Assembly: GCA_944739405.2 (NCBI GenBank)
Contig: CALYKY020000262.1
Span: forward strand, 1 to 64,000
DNA length: 64,000 bases
Source: Euclidia mi
Lineage: Eukaryota; Arthropoda; Insecta; Lepidoptera; Erebidae
Direction of reading: 5' to 3'
A program made the translations under genes and the position numbers. Below the pieces are notes generated by a model. The model was given only the letters and a program-made list of their open reading frames with translations, ran no database searches and had not been told where the DNA came from. Shown here piece by piece: positions 37,035 through 48,779 of this stretch (position 1 is the stretch's first letter; each line of letters begins with the position of its first letter).

Positions 37035-37431
37035 CATGCGTTCATGAGGACGTCTCTAAGAAGTTTGATTTTCACGGTATAACACCGTGAAGCTGTAATA
37101 AAATCAAACTTCTATGTCAACGCAATCAACAGAAACAGAAATTTAAGCATATTTTCAAATTCGCAACTACTCGCAAGGGAATCAAAACCTACAGGGTACT
37201 TCCCTTGAGCTCAGAATCTTGAAATTTGGCACGAAGGAACGTCTTATAGCACAGATAAAGAAAAAATTGAAAACCCGTAAATTTTTAGGTACATCATATA
37301 ATTAAAATATGTTTAATAATTTTAAAGGTACTACCCCGTTCCTCATAAACCCGTAGAGATATAAAATTGAAATTAAAGGGTACTTCCAGTCGATCTAGAA
37401 TCTTAAAATTTGGCATAAAGCAACGTTTTAT
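37035..37431 (+). repeat. Left part of a dispersed repeat split by the LINE
   Basis: It includes a nested hairpin, AGAAGTTTGATTTT (37056) with AAAATCAAACTTCT (to 37111) enclosing TTCACGGT..ACCGTGAA. Two diverged tandem blocks follow, ending in AATTTGGCACGAAGGAACG and AATTTGGCATAAAGCAACG. It continues after the LINE at 42207 with AGCACATAGG, matching the AGCACAGATAAAG of the first block. Confidence 0.6.
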
Positions 37432-37649
37432 TTATTTATTTATTATTTATTTATTTATTTGGGACAAACAAACAGTAACACATTATATCTGCGCACATAA
37501 TGTAAACAAAGATATTATTATAAATGTGAAACCCACACCGTTAGCCACAGCATATACAATTCATATGACTATATTATACTATACTATACTATACCATACT
37601 ATACTAATGAACAATCTATGCGAGTAAGACTACCAGAATGTTCAAATAA

Positions 37650-40532
37650 CTATACATCAGAATCCTTAAGTTTATTTAACAAAGCAGAACGAAATCTATT
37701 TGCTGACACTGAGAATAAATCTAATTCTGTAGTTTCTGAACAAAAGTCGTTATAGTTTTTGCACAAGCGACGTAGAGGCGCCCGCAGACCAGCATTGGTG
37801 CGGCAATGGGACACAGCAAAAAGAGGACGTGCGCACATCTCTCGTCTAATAACAGTTCTTGGGACACAGTAGCATATTTTATTAGTAATCTCAGAACAGT
37901 TATACCTGTTATAGCATAAGTCGAAAAGAAACATAATTTCTAGATATAAACGTCTAGACTTCAGGCTCATTAGATTGTAATTATCAAGAAGATTTTTATA
38001 GGTTGGGAAATTGGTTGGGAAATTGTGGCAGCACCTATAGTGCATCGATCTAAGGAATTTGCATTGCACTCTTTCTAGCATCTCAACGTATTTATTATAA
38101 AAAGGGTTCCACACCACCACCGCATATTCGAGTTGAGATCTAACTAGTGCTTTATAGAGATGACAATAAGTGCTTGCGTGTTTAAATTCAGTAGCTGATC
38201 TCATTACGAACCCGTACATACGATAAGCCTTTTTGATGATGTTGTCAATATGTTGATCAAGGTGAAGTTTGTTATCTAGCAGTACCCCTAGGTCTCGCAC
38301 GGATAGAGCTTTCAATAGAGGTACATTGTTTAGATTATAATTATGATTTAAAACGTTTTTGTTCTTTGTAAATGATATAGTTAAACATTTAGAAATACTA
38401 AGGTAAAGTTTGTTTTGAATACAGTATTCAGAGAGTCGATTTAAGTCTTCTTGTAACTGAAAACAATCTGCTGGTTTTCTTATAGCTTTAAAGATTTTTA
38501 GATCGTCAGCATAGAGCAAAAATTTTGAGTGTCTGAAACAATTTCCAATATCATTTATGAACAAAATGAATAAAAGAGGCCCTAAAATTGAGCCCTGGGG
38601 TACACCAGATGTTAGATAGAAGTCGCCGAGTGGGATCCCTTGATAACAACCCTTTGTGATCTATTACTAACATATGATGCAAACCAGCGAAGCAAATCTC
38701 CTCGTATGCCGTTAAATGCAATTTTGGTAAGAAGCAAATTGTGGTCTACCTTGTCGAACGCTTTTTGAAAGTCTGTGTACACTGCGTCAACTTGTATTTG
38801 TTGATCCATATTATTAAAGAGAAAGTCGGTAAATAATAATAGATTAGTAGTTGTAGATTTACTTTTAACAAATCCATGTTGTTGTTCTATTATAATTCTG
38901 TAAATTATCTTATGTATTTCCTGATAAACGAGCTTTTCAAAAAGCTTCGACAAAGCAGACAGAATAGATATGGGGCGATAATTTTCGACTTCTTGTTTGG
39001 ACCCTGATTTATATACAGGAGTTATATTAGCCCTTTTAAATTGTTCAGGGAAGGTGCCGTCTGATATAAACATATTAAATATAATTTGCAGGGGCCTGTA
39101 TATACTCTTAGCAGTCCTTTTAAGGAAATAAGGGGGTAGTTGATCCGGCCCAGGACCTTTAGTGGAATCTAAAGCTTGTAATGACTTCAAGACCTGATGC
39201 TCGCTAAACCTTATGCTAGTAATATGAGTGCAGTTGTCACTACTCTCTTCAGGGGGTAGCCATTCGTTCAAATTTAGGTTTGAGGGAACATAAACCGATT
39301 GAAAGTAGTCCATGAACATATTGCAAATCTCATCCGGATCACTGGATGTCCGATTTTTAAAAAACATAGTGGAAGGAATGCCGACATTACCCCTACGATT
39401 ATTGACATAGCTCCATAGGTATTTTACGTTCTTTTGAACATTGTTCTCAACAGAATTCAGGTAGTCAGCGTAATTTGACTTGCATAAGACCTGAAATCTA
39501 TGCCGTAGATGCGAAAACTGTTCATAATCCGAAATATTATTATATGTTTTCCATTTCACCCAGACTCTGTTCTTATTTTTGAAAATGCGAATCAGTGATT
39601 TAGAAAACCACACAGGGAATTTCGATGAACGTGAGTTAGAAAAGGGTGTATAAGTTCTTATAACATTGAAAATAACATCGTAAAAAGTATTCAGACAATC
39701 CTCCGATGACAACCCCTGCAAACGATTAGTCCAATCTATATCGGCCAATTTTTTGTTTATGAGTTCGTAATTAGCTTTATAATAGTTATACTTTACAATT
39801 TTTACAGGATTGATTATCTGTAACGTCGTTTTATATCTTATATCGGCGCAAAAGGGTGGATGATTTATATCGGGAGGTAATAAATTACATGAAGGTGCAT
39901 AAGTCGCGCACTCGCTATTTGATATTAGTAGATCCAGAATACGCCCCTTATAATTTTTTAAACTATTGTATTGATAAGCGTTAAGCAAAGATAAGAAATT
40001 ACTCATATGTCTACAAACAAATGATGAGCCAGTACTAATAAGTGCAGTCATGTTATTGTTTGTAGCTGGGAGCCACTCAATATGCGGGAGATTAAAATCT
40101 CCGAAAATATGAAAATGATTAAAGCCGAATTTGTCAATCAGATTTTCTAATGTCTCAAAATAATCAACATATACTTCTTTGACCGTATTGGTTGGAATAT
40201 ATACCGCGTTAATTAGAAATTTGTATAAAAACATCTTCAATATGAGAACTAGCCTGGGAATTGTATGGTACACAGGTGGACTGTAACGTTTTTAATACAG
40301 CTATAAGAACACCTCCCCCATCTTTCTTATTGGTAGCAATACGATCGCGATCATTTCTGTAAACTACGTAGCGCAAATCAATAAACTCATCATCAAATAT
40401 TTCAGGGGTTTGCCAGGTCTCTGTTAATATAATTATGTCATAGCAATTTGATAATATGTTCATGTACAAGAGATTCAGGTTAGAACGAGTACCCCTACAA
40501 TTTTGGTAGTATACTGTTAACTTATCTAACAC
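37650..40532 (-). pseudogene. LINE ORF2 (endonuclease and reverse transcriptase), two frameshifts
   Basis: It starts MLDKLTVYYQNCRG, the endonuclease start with the conserved QNCRG, then ILTETW (catalytic Glu), YRNDRD and GGGVLIAV. One extra base at about 40213 shifts the frame. It continues with HIFGDFNLPHIEW and GRILDLLISN (endonuclease), KGPGPDQLPPYFLK, ENYRPISILSALSK, EQQHGFVKSKST and DFQKAFDKVDHN (RT). One missing base at about 38620 shifts it again before SGVPQGSILGPLL and the catalytic LLYADDLKIF. The C-terminal region, ending NKLKDSDV at 37650, is of the Jockey/CR1 type and has no RNase H. Endonuclease nicks the target and RT copies the RNA in place. Only two single-base lesions separate it from an open frame of about 960 codons. 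Confidence 0.9.
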
Positions 40533-40941
40533 GGTGAAAGTGAAACAATACTAAGAATAAATCAGTAGTTAACATGCACGTAACCGTTATGAGACGGAAG
40601 TCCAGATTATGTATAATATATAAGATTAAAATTACTATTATTATGAAAAGTGATGACAACAAGTATAACATGTTTTTTAAAAAAGCTACTATGCCTTTGT
40701 TTAAGAATTACACTATGTAAAAATAAAATATGAAGACAAAATATGAGCATTAGATGCTGTTTAACAGAGTAAAGCAAATAAACAAAAAAAATACTTAGAT
40801 TCTATAAAGTTATTAAATAAAATATTAAGACATAATATGAGCCTGAATAGGTGTTTAACAGAGCAAAGCAAATAACCAAAAATATACTTAATAATAAAGT
40901 TGTGAAATACTAAACAGCTAAAGCATGTATAAAAATCAATT

Positions 40942-41946
40942 CTAAACATGATCGGTACCGGGTTTGAATTTTGCCATTTTGGGCTTGATTTTAGAAATGT
41001 CTTTCTCGGATCGTATGGCAAATGCTGGCTCGGAGTCAATTTCGCGCACGAGAATAGTAGCATGCTTAACCCACACATATTTAAAGTTGTTCTTGACGGC
41101 GGCATCCTTACATTGTCGAAATATTTGCTTCTTTTTGAGAGTTAAGTGTTCATGCATATAAATGGAATTAGAAGGTCCAGTAAGTTGCAGTTGATTAGTA
41201 TCTAGTCCTTTTGCTAGCCGGTAAGCGCTTAATAAATTATCCCTTAAGATGCGCGAGCTCAGTTTTACGATGATATTTTTTGGCTTTTTATTACCTGTGT
41301 GTGCGTGTGGCACCCTATGTATAGCAAGGATATCCTTAGGACATAATGAAAACTTTATTTTTGTGCAAATATTTTCCATAAGAGTAATCAAATTTTCATT
41401 ACGCATTTCCGGAACATTGCATAGCTCCAGGTTGCACTGGCGGGCTTGTTGTTCAAGAGAATCGATCTTCGCTTCAAGAATAGTAATCGTATCAGCAATA
41501 GTTTCTGTGTTTACGGACAGAATGAGTTCCATCTTTTTCTGAAGGTTGTCCTGTTCGTCCATAGTATACTGAATAGAATTCCTGAGAGTTTCCACGTCCT
41601 TCACCAGCCCATTGTGTTTAGCGTCTAGGCTACACACCTTATTATCTAAGCCAGTGTGTTCGCAGCGCAAACTGTCTAAGTCGGTCTTGATATCGCAAGT
41701 AACTTGCGTTACGGTGGCTAGATCAGCTTTAATAGCTTTTACACTGTCAGTTATTTTAGATATTGCGCAGTCCAACTCACCACGCCAGTCATCTAACTTT
41801 TTGTTAATGTCTTGTGACAATGTCCTTATGGCCTTGGCAAACTCTGACTCAGGTTGTTTACGCTTTCTCTGAGTGATGTTTTCCACAATCTCAAGTGAGC
41901 TAGCAATATCTGGATTAGAGTGCTTATTATCGGGTGATCGGAACAT
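40942..41946 (-). CDS. LINE ORF1 protein, coiled-coil RNA-binding type
   Basis: An uninterrupted 334-codon frame from the first ATG downstream of the LINE 5' end. Residues about 45-180 are rich in Lys, Glu, Asp and Leu with heptad-like spacing (KLDDWRGELDCAISKITDS, TILEAKIDSLEQQARQC), a long coiled coil. Residues about 185-280 read NLELCNVPE, ICTKIKF, DILAIHRVPH and KPKNIIVKLSS, the RRM-like pattern of L1-type ORF1 (Transposase_22-like). A basic C-terminus follows. ORF1 proteins trimerise and coat the LINE RNA to form the retrotransposition particle in the cytoplasm. There is no zinc knuckle, unlike many Jockey ORF1 proteins. ORF2 begins about 410 bp downstream. Intactness suggests recent activity of the family. 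Confidence 0.85.
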   Translation of the reverse strand: MFRSPDNKHSNPDIASSLEIVENITQRKRKQPESEFAKAIRTLSQDINKKLDDWRGELDCAISKITDSVKAIKADLATVTQVTCDIKTDLDSLRCEHTGLDNKVCSLDAKHNGLVKDVETLRNSIQYTMDEQDNLQKKMELILSVNTETIADTITILEAKIDSLEQQARQCNLELCNVPEMRNENLITLMENICTKIKFSLCPKDILAIHRVPHAHTGNKKPKNIIVKLSSRILRDNLLSAYRLAKGLDTNQLQLTGPSNSIYMHEHLTLKKKQIFRQCKDAAVKNNFKYVWVKHATILVREIDSEPAFAIRSEKDISKIKPKMAKFKPGTDHV

Positions 41947-42206
41947 TATAATTTAGTGCAATAATATGTAGAATGGAAATCCAACAGCAAACAGAAATGT
42001 CACTTTCACAGCAATATATATTTTACTTGTAAGTGTATTAAACGGAGATTAAACCAGTGGAAAACAATATCACTATAGTCTTAAGTTATTTGGAGTACAC
42101 TTGTTAAACTTTGAACGATATTAAACAACTTAAAATATATTATTAAAATTATTGCTAAGAGCTATTGTTTTTTCGTGTTCCCATGACAACGTCAATTATG
42201 TTTTAT

Positions 42207-44251
42207 AGCACATAGGCAAAATTTCGAAAATCTTAAATTTATAGCTTAGACAAATGATTGGTATCACTTCGCTATACTAGACTCCGCGCTGCCTAAGAAA
42301 AATAGCTCCGTAAATGAGGCAATTCATTATGACAGTGTATGTCAAACAAAAGCAACAAGATGCATGCGTGCAGAATTGTGTTGTCAGCTTCTCAACAGTT
42401 ATCCGAGTAAATGGGAAAATATTTTATCCTGTGGTCTAGCGGATAAGTTCTTGGTCTCAAAATCAGTTAAGAAAATTCTTCAAAATTACAATTCATTAAA
42501 AACATCAATATATTTGTGTATAGGTTAGGCGTAACGCGTCAGTTCCTTTATGAGAAAAATGGTGGGTATATTAACCAATGATTAGGCCTCATTTTATTAT
42601 GATGGCTTGTTTTATGTACAAATAGTATTTTGCAAATTATTATTAGAAAGAACCATAGAGAAAATAAGGTGTTTCCAAAACAGTGCTTCTATTTCAATGC
42701 TACTAGTCCATATAAATTTAGTTAGACATTATTAATTTAACATGAATAGTCGTAAAAATTACTTTGAATAAAACAATAATCGTACAAACTTAATTACACA
42801 TATAATTAGATAAACCATGTTTCTTGGGAAATATGTTTAGTTTCTAACAACTAACATTTTTCACCTTAATTGTAAAAGTATAAACATAAAATAATATAGA
42901 AAAAGGTAAAATATATAATAAATAGGTTAGATAAAAGAAATAGTAAAATATAACGAAATACAATATCTATAGATTCACATAATAAAAATCTCAACTGTGG
43001 GGAAGGTGATTCTTGTACTAGCAGCAACACTGAATGGCATTTTCGGTTTTTTTGTAATTTTATGTTGAAATTTCAAAATTATTCTTATTTTACAGATAGT
43101 ATGTGATACCAGAGACCTTCTTATTTTTTGCTGAGTTATTTTTACTCAGGATAAAAGCGCAACTTGGCGTTGTAGAGCGAATTATTTCCGTAATTAATTT
43201 GGTGGATAGGTATACGGCTGTCAGTGTGACAGGCTCAACCATGCCAGCTGGCATGGTTTTTTCTGCCTCATTTTACAAGTATGAGGGCTCCGTCTAGTAG
43301 AGCAGAGCGAGACCAATCATTAGTCTATGATTTATAGTTACATCACATATTTTTTTAAATAATTATATATACCTACAGGTTTGTACGGAACCCTCGGTGC
43401 GCGACTTCGACTTGCACTTGACCGCTTTATTTATGTTTTTAAATAGATTATAATTTGCTTTAATTGAAAATCTTTGGTAGTTGGAGAAAATAGCTAACCA
43501 ACTCAAGCCAAAAGTCGCTTGGAGTATATAGTAGGTATATACTCCTTAAAAAGCCGCCGCTGATGTAATAGAGCTTGAAATAATTCACTGGTGCCCGGTT
43601 AAACTCTCAGTGTCCCCTGATGGTCATATCCTCAACTTCAGCTTTAAGCGGAGTGGCAGCGCGGTGAGCGATGGCATTCCACTTGTTTTTGTTCGGCGCA
43701 TTGCATTTTTGTTCGACTTTACTCCATCGATATTATCGACGACAATCCTATAGAGTAATCTCCTCAAAAACGCTCTCCGCTTTTGTCGGTCCCGCTAACC
43801 CGCTCTCGGGAATCGGCTCTTGGAATTCGCACTCGTGAATGGTTTTATTATTGTAGGCTTGATTGAGCTGTTCTATTTCAAATTAGAAGTACAAATTACT
43901 TTTCAAAAAGTTAGTCCTCTTATGGATCAATAAACGAATAAACGTATTACCATAAGTGTACGTTTACCCTTAAGTAGAAAGAAAGAAAAGTTACTTGATT
44001 CAACTTTTCTTATATATTTAGTCAGGTGTCAAGAAAGGAAGGTACTAAAATTCTTACTAGATTTATAAATGAGACCGCTCTTCGTATTACGAACAATTGA
44101 AGTGAATGGTCGCTACCGTTATAGCAGCTAATAATTATCCTTTGTTTTGCATTTTCCGTACAAATGGTTGTGATTAGTGTGAGTAAGTACCTTTAGTGTT
44201 GGCTCGAGATGATATTTGTTTGTATTATGGATAGTTAGCTTTTATTCATTA
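42207..44251. other. Spacer of the inverted repeat: repeat fragments, no gene
   Basis: It starts with the continuation of the repeat split by the LINE. At 43237-43258 is a perfect 22-bp palindrome (AACCATGCCAG and its complement), followed by TTGTACGGAACCCTCGGTGC at about 43381, both typical of moth repeats. At about 42434 GTGGTCTAGCGGATAAGTTC looks like a tRNA A box without a matching B box. 43560-43850 is less AT-rich but shows no coding frame. Confidence 0.5.
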
Positions 44252-44877
44252 CCTTTGTAAATTAAGCACTGAGTTTTGATCATTATTTTTATAATAATTA
44301 ATATAGCTTTTGTAATAACAGTTGCTGTTGAAGAATCATGGCTGCCGGTAACTTATTGGACTGTAACGTGTAAGTTTTGCATAATATTTGGTTTAGACCT
44401 TTAATCTACATGCCAATGAGCAATGGATTTTGTATGGTTTGTTTTTTGTACTATTAGTTCCATTCAGCTACCACTATTGACAAGTTTCGTTATTCTTTGG
44501 AATACCTTACTGGATGTGAGCATTATTCTTTCTTTTTATCAATACTTTCGTGAGCCACAATGTTATGCAAAGCTTGTAGAACCTACTTATAAAGGTATAT
44601 TATAATAACATATCGTAAACAGTACAAGTAAACTATGCGAATCTGAGACAGGACGCTTGGTGATAAATCGTCAAGTATCTTGGCCATCAAGTTACTCAAA
44701 CGCTTGCAATTCCAGAGTCGGCGTCCGTTGGCCTGCTATGTAATATGTATGTATGTGATATGTATTGTAAGGCAAACCTTAAATATTAAACGACTAGGCT
44801 TGAAACACGAACATTATTTTTATTAGTTTATAAAATGTACTTATTTGATAAATTTTGATAAATTGTTATAATTCCCC

Positions 44878-44955
44878 CGCCTTGTGATAAACCCTGTGTA
44901 GCGGGAAGCTTAATAAACATACAATCCACGGACACAATGAACAGCCAGAAACAAA
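44878..44955 (-). repeat. 3' part of a tRNA-derived SINE (right arm)
   Basis: Mirror of 36325-36405 and homologous to the 3' half of the SINE at 17500-17708. Confidence 0.6.
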
Positions 44956-45869
44956 ATTAATAAGGGTTAGCATTGAATATTTTCTCAATCTATTTTAATA
45001 CAAAGTTGGGCAACAGTTAGAACAAATTGTCTTCTGAGTAACACTTGAACGATAAAGTGAACGTTTACAAGTGCCGAGACACAGCTGGTTGCAGTTAAAC
45101 CGTGGCTTTATGTTACCGGAGCTCCTATTAGATGTAATTATTACTCTTACCTACGAATTTGTAACAATTTAATCTGCTATCGTAGTCGGAAGCCGACTGA
45201 GAGTATTTTGCAAGTTTATAAATTCGGTAAGTTACGATGCGATATTCCAATTTGGCTGTATAGGTGTTTGGTTTCGTATTAGAAAGACGGTTAATTGTGT
45301 ACGCTACTACATTATGCATGTAGGTATAATTTAGAAATAGTTTTGCTTTTGAAAATAAGATGATATTGATACATATAGTTTACTGTGAATAAGAATTATG
45401 TGAATTTGTCTTCATGAATGGTGCAGTGATCAAATCGGTCTCTTTGCCGCTGGATATTAATTCCTAGAGCGAACGTTGTTCTAAAATAGCCTTTTCAAAT
45501 GATATTTATTTAGCGTCCAAATGTTTCAAAAAGTCATATAACCGCGGTCTATACAAAAGTAGGCCTACTAACATGACCTGTTGTTGAATAGGCTTCATGC
45601 ACTGAATTCAATGTTGCACGCAACAGCAAGACCTAAATACGTCTTTGAAAGCCGTGTAAACGTGTGCGGGAATGTATGCGAACGTTTCGGGACAAGTACT
45701 AAGCTTCTCAAGAATCTTACACACCGTGTTTAAAGTTTGTCTTGACTGAAGTTCGTCTTATTATCAACGGTTTAGTGAAACAACATTGTCGCACAAATGG
45801 CATACCTAAGAACAAACATAAATTAATGCTAGTATTAATACTTGTTTGGGTAGCATAATAGGTATGATT

Positions 45870-46264
45870 ATACTGGGAGTAAGAGACGGTGTACCGTCAA
45901 ACGGATACCAGTGATTCAGTACATGATACTGAGGCCCTTGGCGGTCAAATTTTCCAGAGCATTTTCATAAATGTTCCTTTTTTGGTATTTTTTACATATA
46001 ATGTACCAAATGAAATAGTAAATAACTAGTATCGACCCGCATTAAAGTTTTTGTAAAATGCTCAGAATTAATCAAGTACTGACAGAGCTGACTGCCTCGT
46101 TGGTCTCGCGGCATAAATGTGTGGGTGGGATTGGGAGGTCTCGGGTTCGATCCCCGGGTTGGGCAAAGTGTTGGGTTTCAAAAAAAGCGACCGCCGAGGG
46201 TCTCAGTATAATGTACTGAATCACTGGTATCAGTTTTCGGTACGCTGTTCTTTACACCCAGTAA
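45870..46264 (+). mobile_element. TIR element containing a tRNA-like SINE head (right arm copy)
   Basis: Inverted ends of about 75 bp (ACTGGGAGTAAGAGACGG and the complement of CCGTTCTTTACACCCAGT-like sequence), TA on both sides. The interior at 46089-46170 starts TGCCTCGTTGGTCTCGCGGC (A-box-like) and has GGGTTCGATCCCCGGG (B box), the same head as in the SINE at 55446-55703. It is not a functional tRNA: no acceptor stem closes and there is no CCA-side pairing. Confidence 0.7.
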
Positions 46265-47069
46265 GTATATAGATATAAAAAATTAGTTAAAAATAATTAT
46301 CAATTTGCTCCGAATTTTTTGCATAATTATGTTGCACCAGTGGCGGTAACGGGAAGACTTTCATAGCTGTTATTTTTTTTGCTAATGTGTGCACTGTTCT
46401 TTTGGATTGCTGAGACGAAAAACGTTCGTTAAAAGTTCAAAGTTTCTATCAAATTTGGTTAAACTAGGAAGCGGCTCTGGTCTCAAAAGTTAAAGCCTTT
46501 GAATCAATCGGTATAACTGATAATAATTCTTATACTGTCTTACTTATTATATTATAAATAAATAAAAAAACTATTATTTGAAAGGGGTACTATACTATAC
46601 TATAAGGAACTATCTGAAACACACCAGCAAATTCACAACCAAGCGCGATTCTTTTCACTAAATGTATTGTGACGGATGCCAGGAATCGAACCTTAGCTGG
46701 TCCGCCACAGTGCGCTGGTAGTGTGTGACTGGCGAATGTTCCTACGACGATGTGTGTTCTTCTATATGTGTGGACTGTATGGCTTCAATCTATTCGGGGC
46801 TTCAGAAATAAAACATCTTCATACGTTGGGAGCGATGCTGTTCAGGTGTTCGGTGCTTGGTGGTTACATATGGTTACTTGGTCACAAGATGGTGGTTGGG
46901 ACGCCAACGAACTGGCCGAAAACATGGTCGCTTAGGTACTTCGAAACTTTACCTTAACGACGACCACCGCACCGAACATGTGCACAGCGAATCTTTATTT
47001 TCAATCAGGTACATACATGTAATAATCTTAGGTACTATGATACATGCATATATGTTCTATACATAGTTA

Positions 47070-48322
47070 TGAATGTTTAATAAACTATGTATCTAAGTAG
47101 TCATATAATTGTAATGGCGAGTTGTCTTGTCATTTGGTGATGATATACAGGCAAGTTGTTTTTGTAAAAGCAAACAATATAAGCAGTACCTAAATCCCAA
47201 GTTTGTCCATAACTATAAAGACGTGAAATGTTTTTCTTTATTGCCGACATTTTCTGGGCCATAATTTCGATGGCCAATTATGTCGAAGCATTTGCTGCAT
47301 CGCCTCAAGGCTCAGTATAAACTACCTTGTAAAACGCGTCCTTGACAGCACCACTATGGTTATCTAATGAGAGGCCAACAGTGTTTGATAATAGAGCAAA
47401 TTAAACAATAAAACCTCCTTCACTATAATGTCATGGCCAGAGAGGTTGGACGTTTAGGTCATGGCCGTCATATCGTCATCCTCGTCATGCTCTTTTTCAC
47501 TTTGGGGTAAGTGCACTCTCTGATGGCTGTGACATTGGCTAACCTTTGCGTAATTTTTTCAGATTGTAATTATTGAGTAGGTACACCTGGTCTAGAATGT
47601 TTTCTTAATTACCTGTTACAGCTTCAAAGACACGTCGCTGACGCGCAGATACTTATCTGTAATTTAAGATAAAATCGGTATCAATTAAGTTTTTAATTAG
47701 TGCAGTTTTCGCTAATTAATGCGCTTTTGGTGACCATCTAAATATTTTTTTAATAAGGTATTTTTTTATTTGAGCAAAAACAGAATGCAATATTTACTTC
47801 AAATCAGCAACAAAAGTGCTTTTATAAACCTCTGAACAATAATCTACTTCACAGAGAAAACAATTCAATTCTTGCAACAGTAGTAGAATTAACAATGTTA
47901 TCGCATTTGAGGAAACTATGGTGCTAGTGAAACCTTATGTAATGTGCATTACCGCGGGCATAATTAGCGAGCCTCAACCAATTAGTGACTGCAGAGCAAT
48001 AAGCTACAGTTTATCTCCATAATACGGTCATAGGTGAAGCATGTGCGGTGTAAGATTAGCTATTCATACTGCATCTCAATTTTTTATTATACCTAGTCTG
48101 TTGTAAAGTGAGAATAATGGGTGTATTTTATGACGTTTTCGTATTGTTAGCGATTCAGTGACGTCGCGTTTTATGCTGTAAGGCAGTTTATAATTATGAT
48201 GTCAGGTCAGGTCTTCAGGTTTCCACTGTTGGACATGAGCCTATACTGATCTTGAGCCACCTGCATCCAACTCGCCATTACAATTATATGACTACTTAGA
48301 TACATAGTTTATTAAACATTCA
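47070..48322. mobile_element. 1.25-kb element with perfect 55-bp terminal inverted repeats
   Basis: 47070-47124 (starting TGAATGTTTAATAAACTATG) and 48268-48322 are exact reverse complements over 55 bases. The interior has no long frame. At about 48210-48265 it carries TTTCCACTGTTGGACATGAG, a common moth repeat motif. No clear target duplication: the flanks GTTA and GACA differ. It looks like a non-autonomous DNA transposon, or the remnant of an inversion or duplication junction since it abuts the right arm. Confidence 0.7.
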
Positions 48323-48697
48323 GACATATGCAGTGATATATGTAGTATACAAATGAGACACTTTAATCTTTCACTCACTGAACATAACGCAGCAGTATGG
48401 ATGCTGTCATTTAATAAAGATTCATAAAAGGATAATACTTCCCTCGTCGCGCCGACCTATTCAAATCGAAACCTACAAAGTTTCACTACTATAAAATCAT
48501 ACAATGCATATTTTCATCTTACCAGCTCCAGCAGTCATGTCCCTCCTTCTATTATACAGGTTCTATGCACCTAAGTAGTTTAAGAGCTTGGAAATTGCCA
48601 ACAAATTCTTTACCTTTATGTTCCTATTGAATTTCTTGCCAGCTCTTCTGAACAGTAGCCCCGTCGTAAGCTGACGGCAGAGTAAAGTGACGTTTCG
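48323..48697. other. No gene recognised
   Basis: Short AT-rich interval between the TIR element and the direct repeat; nothing recognised. Confidence 0.6.
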
Positions 48698-48779
48698 TAA
48701 GTAGGGTAAATAAAAAAGTTTACACAAAATAAATAACTATTTCATTTCACTACAACTTATCATATATCTATGGCATGTA
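48698..48779 (+). repeat. Left 82-bp direct repeat flanking a LINE
   Basis: It starts TAAGTAGGGTAAATAAAAAA and ends CTATGGCATGTA; identical at all 82 positions to 51646-51727. It is best read as a long target-site duplication of the LINE between them. Confidence 0.9.

Larger units (their letters stand above)
37432..42199 (-). mobile_element. Nearly full-length Jockey/CR1-type LINE
   Basis: On the minus strand it has a 5' UTR (42199-41947), ORF1, a spacer of about 410 bp, ORF2, a 3' UTR and an (AAATA)n tail. GTTTTAT at 37425-37431 and 42200-42206 fits a 7-bp target duplication, and the flanking repeat continues correctly across it. ORF1 is intact and ORF2 has just two single-base frameshifts, so it is the youngest LINE in the window. 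It lies in the spacer of the large inverted repeat. The exact 5' base is inferred from the duplication. Confidence 0.88.
44252..47066 (+). repeat. Right arm of the large inverted repeat
   Basis: Reverse complement of 34388-37034, from CCTTTGTAAATTAAGC to TTCTATACATAG. It has 178 extra bases at 45118-45295, and the surrounding sequence reads straight through in the other arm. Only three bases separate its outer end from the 55-bp inverted repeat at 47070. The shared nested MITE and SINE fragments show that the arms arose by duplication of one composite segment, not from separate insertions. Short open frames inside are not credible genes. Confidence 0.92.

Noticed and set aside
41249..41872. 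Plus-strand frames of 60-97 codons
   Set aside because: Antisense to the intact LINE ORF1.
42349..42356. AAAGCAAC as the target duplication of the LINE at 37432-42199
   Set aside because: It matches 37418-37425, but the sequence beyond it does not continue the host repeat, whereas GTTTTAT at 37425/42200 does.
46089..46170. tRNA gene (A-box-like and B-box sequences, also at 35290-35366 and 55625-55703)
   Set aside because: No closed acceptor or anticodon stems, and the same sequence heads a SINE in intron 3 of the receptor; these are tRNA-derived SINE heads.
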